64,000 nucleotides of DNA from assembly GCF_041346945.1 (NCBI RefSeq), contig NZ_CP166850.1, forward strand, positions 8,974,501 to 9,038,500, given 5' to 3'. This document shows, one piece after another, positions 60,907 to 64,000 of this stretch. This DNA is from Amycolatopsis sp. cg9 (lineage in GTDB: Bacteria; Actinomycetota; Actinomycetes; Mycobacteriales; Pseudonocardiaceae). The notes under the pieces are model-generated. The model saw only the letters and a program-made list of their open reading frames with translations, was not told where the DNA came from and ran no database searches. Position 1 is the first letter of the stretch; each line of letters opens with the position of its first letter. The position numbers and the translations under genes were made by a program.

Positions 60907-62070
60907 ATGACGAAAACGATCACGGCGGTGGAACTGCCGGCGAACTGGCAACGAGCCGTCAACCAGGTACTGAGCGAGCTCGCCGGAGCCGTGCTCGATG
61001 CGGCCGGTCTGAACAGCGCCGGCCTGACCCCGGTTTTCGACCGGCTGGTCGCGGGGGCGCGGAGCTGCGCCGGCTCGGGCTCGGCCGCGCTGACGTTGTG
61101 CGTTCCCCAGCCGGGCTGGCTGCGGATCGCCGCCGCGTCCGGGGACGGCGCCGAATGGGCCGGGCGGCTCATCCCGCTCGAGGGTTCGGTCTCGGCCCTG
61201 TCCCGGGCCCAACGCGAGGCCATCCGGGTCGCCGACACGGCGACGGACGCGAGGACCGTCCAATCGGCCCGCAAGGCAAGCATCGGACCCAGCATGGTCG
61301 TGCCCCTCTACACCGAAACCGGCGAGTGGGACGGCACCCTGCTGGCCGGCCGGCCGCTGGGGGCGGACCAGTTCACCGATGACGATCTCCGGTTCTTCGC
61401 CGAGTACGCCGGACAGACGTGGCGGGCCATCACGGCCGCGGCGGCGAACGCCGCCCGGATCGCCGACCGCTACACCGCCGCCCACGACCGGCTCACCACC
61501 GTCCTCCAGGAGGTCACCACGCACGACCTGGCGGCGCTGCAGGCGGCGACCGAGCAACTGCACGCACAGCTTCCGCCCGAGCACTGGCCGCGGCTGGCGC
61601 TGCTCAGCACGGCGATCACCACCGCCCGCGACCACCTCGCCGGCGCCATCGAAGCCGACGACACCGACCGCAGGGACGAAACCGGCCCGCTGCTCGCCCA
61701 CCTGCTCCGCACCTGCACCACCGTGGCCGGGCCGCTCGAACTCGCCCAGCAGTTCACCGTCCACGATCCGCTGCCGGGCGAGCTCCCGGCCAAGACGATC
61801 GACCTGATCGGCCGCTGGCTCGCCATCGCCCTGCTGCTCGCCGACCACCTCGGACTCACCCGCGCGGTCGACATCGCCACCCGCACCACGTCCGAACGGC
61901 AGCTCGCACTGACCGTCAGCTACCAGGGCCGTCCCCCGAGCGCCGACCACGAAGCGGCCACCCTCGCCGCGCTCCAGACCGTCACCGACGAACTCGGCGG
62001 TCTCCACCGCATCGACACCCCCGCCACCCGGACCGTCCGGCTGACATGGATCTCCGACCCCCTCAGCTGA
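60907..62070 (+). CDS. GAF protein with kinase-like C-terminus
   Basis: A 387-residue cytoplasmic protein. A GAF domain spans about 25-180 ('SAALTLCVPQPGWLRIAAASG', 'MVVPLYTETGEWDGTLLAGRP'). A coiled region with 'TTHDLAALQAATEQLHAQLP' resembles a dimerisation/phospho-acceptor helix with a His. A degraded ATPase-like part follows ('LPAKTIDLIGRWLAIALLLADHLGLTRAVDIATR') with no N-box Asn or Gly-rich lids visible. No response regulator is near. It may sense a redox or sulfur signal for the adjacent operon. ATG 60907 is a fair choice. Confidence 0.7.
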   Translation: MTKTITAVELPANWQRAVNQVLSELAGAVLDAAGLNSAGLTPVFDRLVAGARSCAGSGSAALTLCVPQPGWLRIAAASGDGAEWAGRLIPLEGSVSALSRAQREAIRVADTATDARTVQSARKASIGPSMVVPLYTETGEWDGTLLAGRPLGADQFTDDDLRFFAEYAGQTWRAITAAAANAARIADRYTAAHDRLTTVLQEVTTHDLAALQAATEQLHAQLPPEHWPRLALLSTAITTARDHLAGAIEADDTDRRDETGPLLAHLLRTCTTVAGPLELAQQFTVHDPLPGELPAKTIDLIGRWLAIALLLADHLGLTRAVDIATRTTSERQLALTVSYQGRPPSADHEAATLAALQTVTDELGGLHRIDTPATRTVRLTWISDPLS

Positions 62071-62405
62071 CCCGTCCCACTCCCGGCAGGAACCACGGGT
62101 GGCGCTGCCGCATCGTCGGACCGGCCGTTCCGCGCGACCTGGGACGGAGTCCGCCTCAGCACGCGAGAGTTCACCCGCCGAGCCGCCGGCGCTTGGATCC
62201 GCGCCGCGGACGCCGGGGTCATCGACGCGGCCGAACTCGTCCGGCTGCTGAGCCACCTGCCCGGGGACCCGCCACGGCCAGGCACCCGGCCCGGTTCCCG
62301 AGCGCGGCGGTGACGTCAGCGTGGCGTGGCGTGGCGCAGCAGACCGGCCGGCGCCGAACTCCCCGGCGGCCTGCGGTGCGCCGTCGACGAGGATCAGAAA
62401 GCTGT
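62071..62405. other. Region between GAF protein and HAF-repeat gene
   Basis: About 335 bases. In the same frame as the GAF gene, directly after its stop, 80 codons are open to 62313. The end is protein-like ('FRATWDGVRLSTREFTRRAA', 'GVIDAAELVRLLSHLPGDPP'), but there is no ATG, GTG or TTG to start it. No clear terminator is visible. Confidence 0.45.
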
Positions 62406-63557
62406 TCACGGCTTGCGGAGCGGCCAAAGCACGGCGTGGTAGACACTCCCATTTTCGGTTGTTCTACTGGAAAGCCCTACGACTGCGTCGTCGTTCATGC
62501 CGTTCGCGTCGGCGAATTCACCGTCGGCCAAGGGTGCGAGCCGGGTGATCCGACCACCGGGGCTCCACAGAGCGGTGCGACCGAGGACGTCACCGCGGTC
62601 ATTGATCGCCTGGGGATAATCGATCTCGGGCAGGCCGGTGATGCGGCCACTGCTGTCCCAGCGGACCGTGACGGTGGTGCCGTCCGAGGTCGACGAGGTG
62701 CCCAGCACCTCACCTTTCGCGTTGATCGCCACGGCCTGGCTGTGAGCGCCTCCGAGCGTGCCGAGGTCGGTGACATGTCCCTGACGGTCCCACTTCAGCG
62801 CCCGGCTGCGGCCCGCTGAGTCCTGTCCGTAGCCGACTGCGATGCCCGAATCGTTGATCGCCTGAGGAGAGCTCCAGCCACCGCCGAGGGTGTCGAGCTG
62901 CATAACGTGGCCGTCGCGATCCCAGCGCAGGGGAACGTTGCCGACATCTCCCACGATTTCGCCTGCGTTGTTGATTGCCCGGGCTTGGCTGCCGAAATAC
63001 ACACCCGGCGGCAGCGGAAGAAGGGTTGCGGTTCCGTCGCGATTCCAGCGGACCGCGCGGTAGTCGGCCGAGAAGTCGTAGGCCTCGCCGATCACGGTAT
63101 CGCCGTCGTTGACGGCGACCGATCTGCTGTAGTCGAATCCCGTCACGGCAGCCAGCTTTGCGATCCGGCCGCGGCTGTCCCACTTCACGGCTTGCCGGAA
63201 GTAACCCGGGTCGGGAAACGCGTCGCCCACGACAGTGCCTCGGTCGTTGATCCCTTTCGGGTCACTCCGGTCCATTCCGGGCAACGTACCCAAGCCGGTG
63301 ATCCGGTGTTTCCTGTCCCAGCTCGCGGCCTGTTCGGCGCCGTCCGCCGGGATCGCCACACCCATCACGACCCCGCGGTCGTTGATCGTGTAAGCATCGC
63401 TGAACGTTCCGCCCGGCAGAACGCCGAGGTCGATCGGGGCGCGCGAGGTTTCCGCGGCGTGCGCGGGCGAAACGCCGATGAGGGCTTGAGTACCCAACGC
63501 GGCGGCGACCGACATGAGCGCGACTCGTCCTGGTCGATGGCTCGGGCTGACGGACAT
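62406..63557 (-). CDS. Secreted HAF-repeat protein
   Basis: A 383-residue exported protein: signal peptide ('VALMSVAAALGTQALIG', 'SPAHAAE'), then eight tandem HAF-type repeats. Each has a short beta unit with 'INDRGxVxG' at its core, for example 'YTINDRGVVMGVA', 'KGINDRGTVVGDA', 'RAINNAGEIVGDV', 'QAINDSGIAVGYG', 'VAINAKGEVLGTS' and 'QAINDRGDVLGRT', separated by 'LGTL'-like strands. The repeats probably fold as a beta-propeller. The role is unknown. ATG 63557 follows GAGGGGG. Confidence 0.82.
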   Translation of the reverse strand: MSVSPSHRPGRVALMSVAAALGTQALIGVSPAHAAETSRAPIDLGVLPGGTFSDAYTINDRGVVMGVAIPADGAEQAASWDRKHRITGLGTLPGMDRSDPKGINDRGTVVGDAFPDPGYFRQAVKWDSRGRIAKLAAVTGFDYSRSVAVNDGDTVIGEAYDFSADYRAVRWNRDGTATLLPLPPGVYFGSQARAINNAGEIVGDVGNVPLRWDRDGHVMQLDTLGGGWSSPQAINDSGIAVGYGQDSAGRSRALKWDRQGHVTDLGTLGGAHSQAVAINAKGEVLGTSSTSDGTTVTVRWDSSGRITGLPEIDYPQAINDRGDVLGRTALWSPGGRITRLAPLADGEFADANGMNDDAVVGLSSRTTENGSVYHAVLWPLRKP

Positions 63558-63817
63558 CGGGCCCCCTCGTGCTGATCGGTTTGCGACCCGACGATTCCCG
63601 CGGAGCCCAGCGGCGGGAAGGGGCAATCCGCCTCAGCCTCGTCGACCTTAGGACCTAGCGTGCGGTCTCCGCGCGTGAGACGGCGTGGAGCAGCGGATCG
63701 ACGCGGCCACAGCTTGCTTGCCACCTGCGCCGAGCGGTGCCGGCGTGGTGGCCGGCCGCAGGTCGCGGCGGAACCACCGGACGACGGGTGCTTCCGCGGT
63801 CATCAGCGGTCACCGCC

Positions 63818-64000
63818 TCAGCGAGCCGGGCGCTTCGCCGGTTCGCAACAACCGATCGCGCACGGCGCCCCGTTGACCGTGCACCCCGCCGACGGAAACG
63901 ACGACAACTTGCGCGGCTCCGCCCCGTGCGTGTGCTCACGGACCAGCTCCACCACCAGCTCCGCGAACCGCGGGTCGCTGCCCGCCGTCGCCGCCCGAGC
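63818..64000 (-). CDS. hemH: Ferrochelatase, C-terminal end (partial)
   Basis: The last 60 codons of a gene entering from the right edge: 'RAATAGSDPRFAELVVELVREH', then a Cys-rich tail 'GCTVNGAPCAIGCCEPAKRP'. This matches the C-terminus of actinobacterial coproporphyrin ferrochelatases, whose end often binds a 2Fe-2S cluster through four Cys; four of the five Cys here could serve. The rest of the enzyme lies outside the window. The assignment rests on this tail only. Confidence 0.65.
   Translation of the reverse strand, partial: ARAATAGSDPRFAELVVELVREHTHGAEPRKLSSFPSAGCTVNGAPCAIGCCEPAKRPAR

Noticed and set aside
1..64000. tRNA, rRNA, CRISPR, IS element or phage attachment sites
   Set aside because: No cloverleaf, spaced direct repeats, transposase or integrase gene, or terminal inverted repeats were found by reading both strands.

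Overview
The window looks like a chromosomal segment of a high-GC filamentous actinobacterium, probably Pseudonocardiaceae and most like Amycolatopsis. Third codon positions are almost all G or C, GTG starts are frequent, there are many TetR, PadR and AsnC regulators, NarL-type two-component systems, ECF sigma factors of the SnoaL-tailed kind, and secreted hydrolases. I see no rRNA, tRNA, CRISPR array, insertion sequence or phage gene. The genus is inferred from protein style, not from a marker gene.

Layout. Positions 1-2000 hold a PadR/DUF1048/ABC drug-export locus broken by an internal deletion. 2100-7950 hold an APC transporter, a medium-chain reductase, a P-loop STAND-type protein with TPR-like repeats and a DM13 protein. 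8000-12200 hold a TetR/PH-domain/hydrolase operon divergent from an ArsR/SulP operon, each with an evident operator. 12300-15430 is a secreted PA14-GH2-LamG glycosidase behind a perfect LacI-type operator. 15500-21150 hold a frameshifted small membrane gene and a three-gene unit (ABC ATPase, permease, secreted propeller-phosphoesterase) ending in a strong hairpin. 21390-30900 is a run of regulators and enzymes: two ECF sigma factors around a DHFR-like gene, SDR and DUF385 genes with a TetR, epoxide hydrolase with a TetR, and FAD monooxygenase with an AsnC protein.

30980-39280 holds two very large convergent genes: a membrane-embedded NACHT/WD40 protein and a T7SS-type RHS polymorphic toxin with an unrecognised C-terminal tip and no visible immunity gene. 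39660-44970 contains secreted and membrane proteins and a TetR/hydrolase pair with two matching operators. 45088-55140 contains two paralogous NarL-type histidine kinase/response regulator/RDD modules flanking a secreted peptidase-like hydrolase and a PAS-GAF-GAF-SpoIIE phosphatase.

55367-60349 is a seven-gene sulfur-handling operon: truncated GAF gene, persulfide-dioxygenase-like MBL/rhodanese fusion, frameshifted TauE exporter, DUF302, sulfide:quinone-reductase-like flavoprotein, TusE/DsrC and DsrE2. A GAF protein with a kinase-like but apparently dead C-terminus lies divergently beside it. The window closes with a secreted HAF-repeat protein and the C-terminal end of a probable ferrochelatase.

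Most interesting: the two STAND/NACHT proteins, 24 kb apart, carry a similar short N-terminal motif (G-x-V-[VF]-Q-A-x-D-[VI]) resembling bacterial amyloid signalling sequences. One is built into the membrane and faces the RHS toxin gene. The sulfur operon combines sulfur-relay proteins with a persulfide oxidation route. Three separate genes (ABC permease, small membrane gene, TauE) appear broken, which could be real decay or sequence error.
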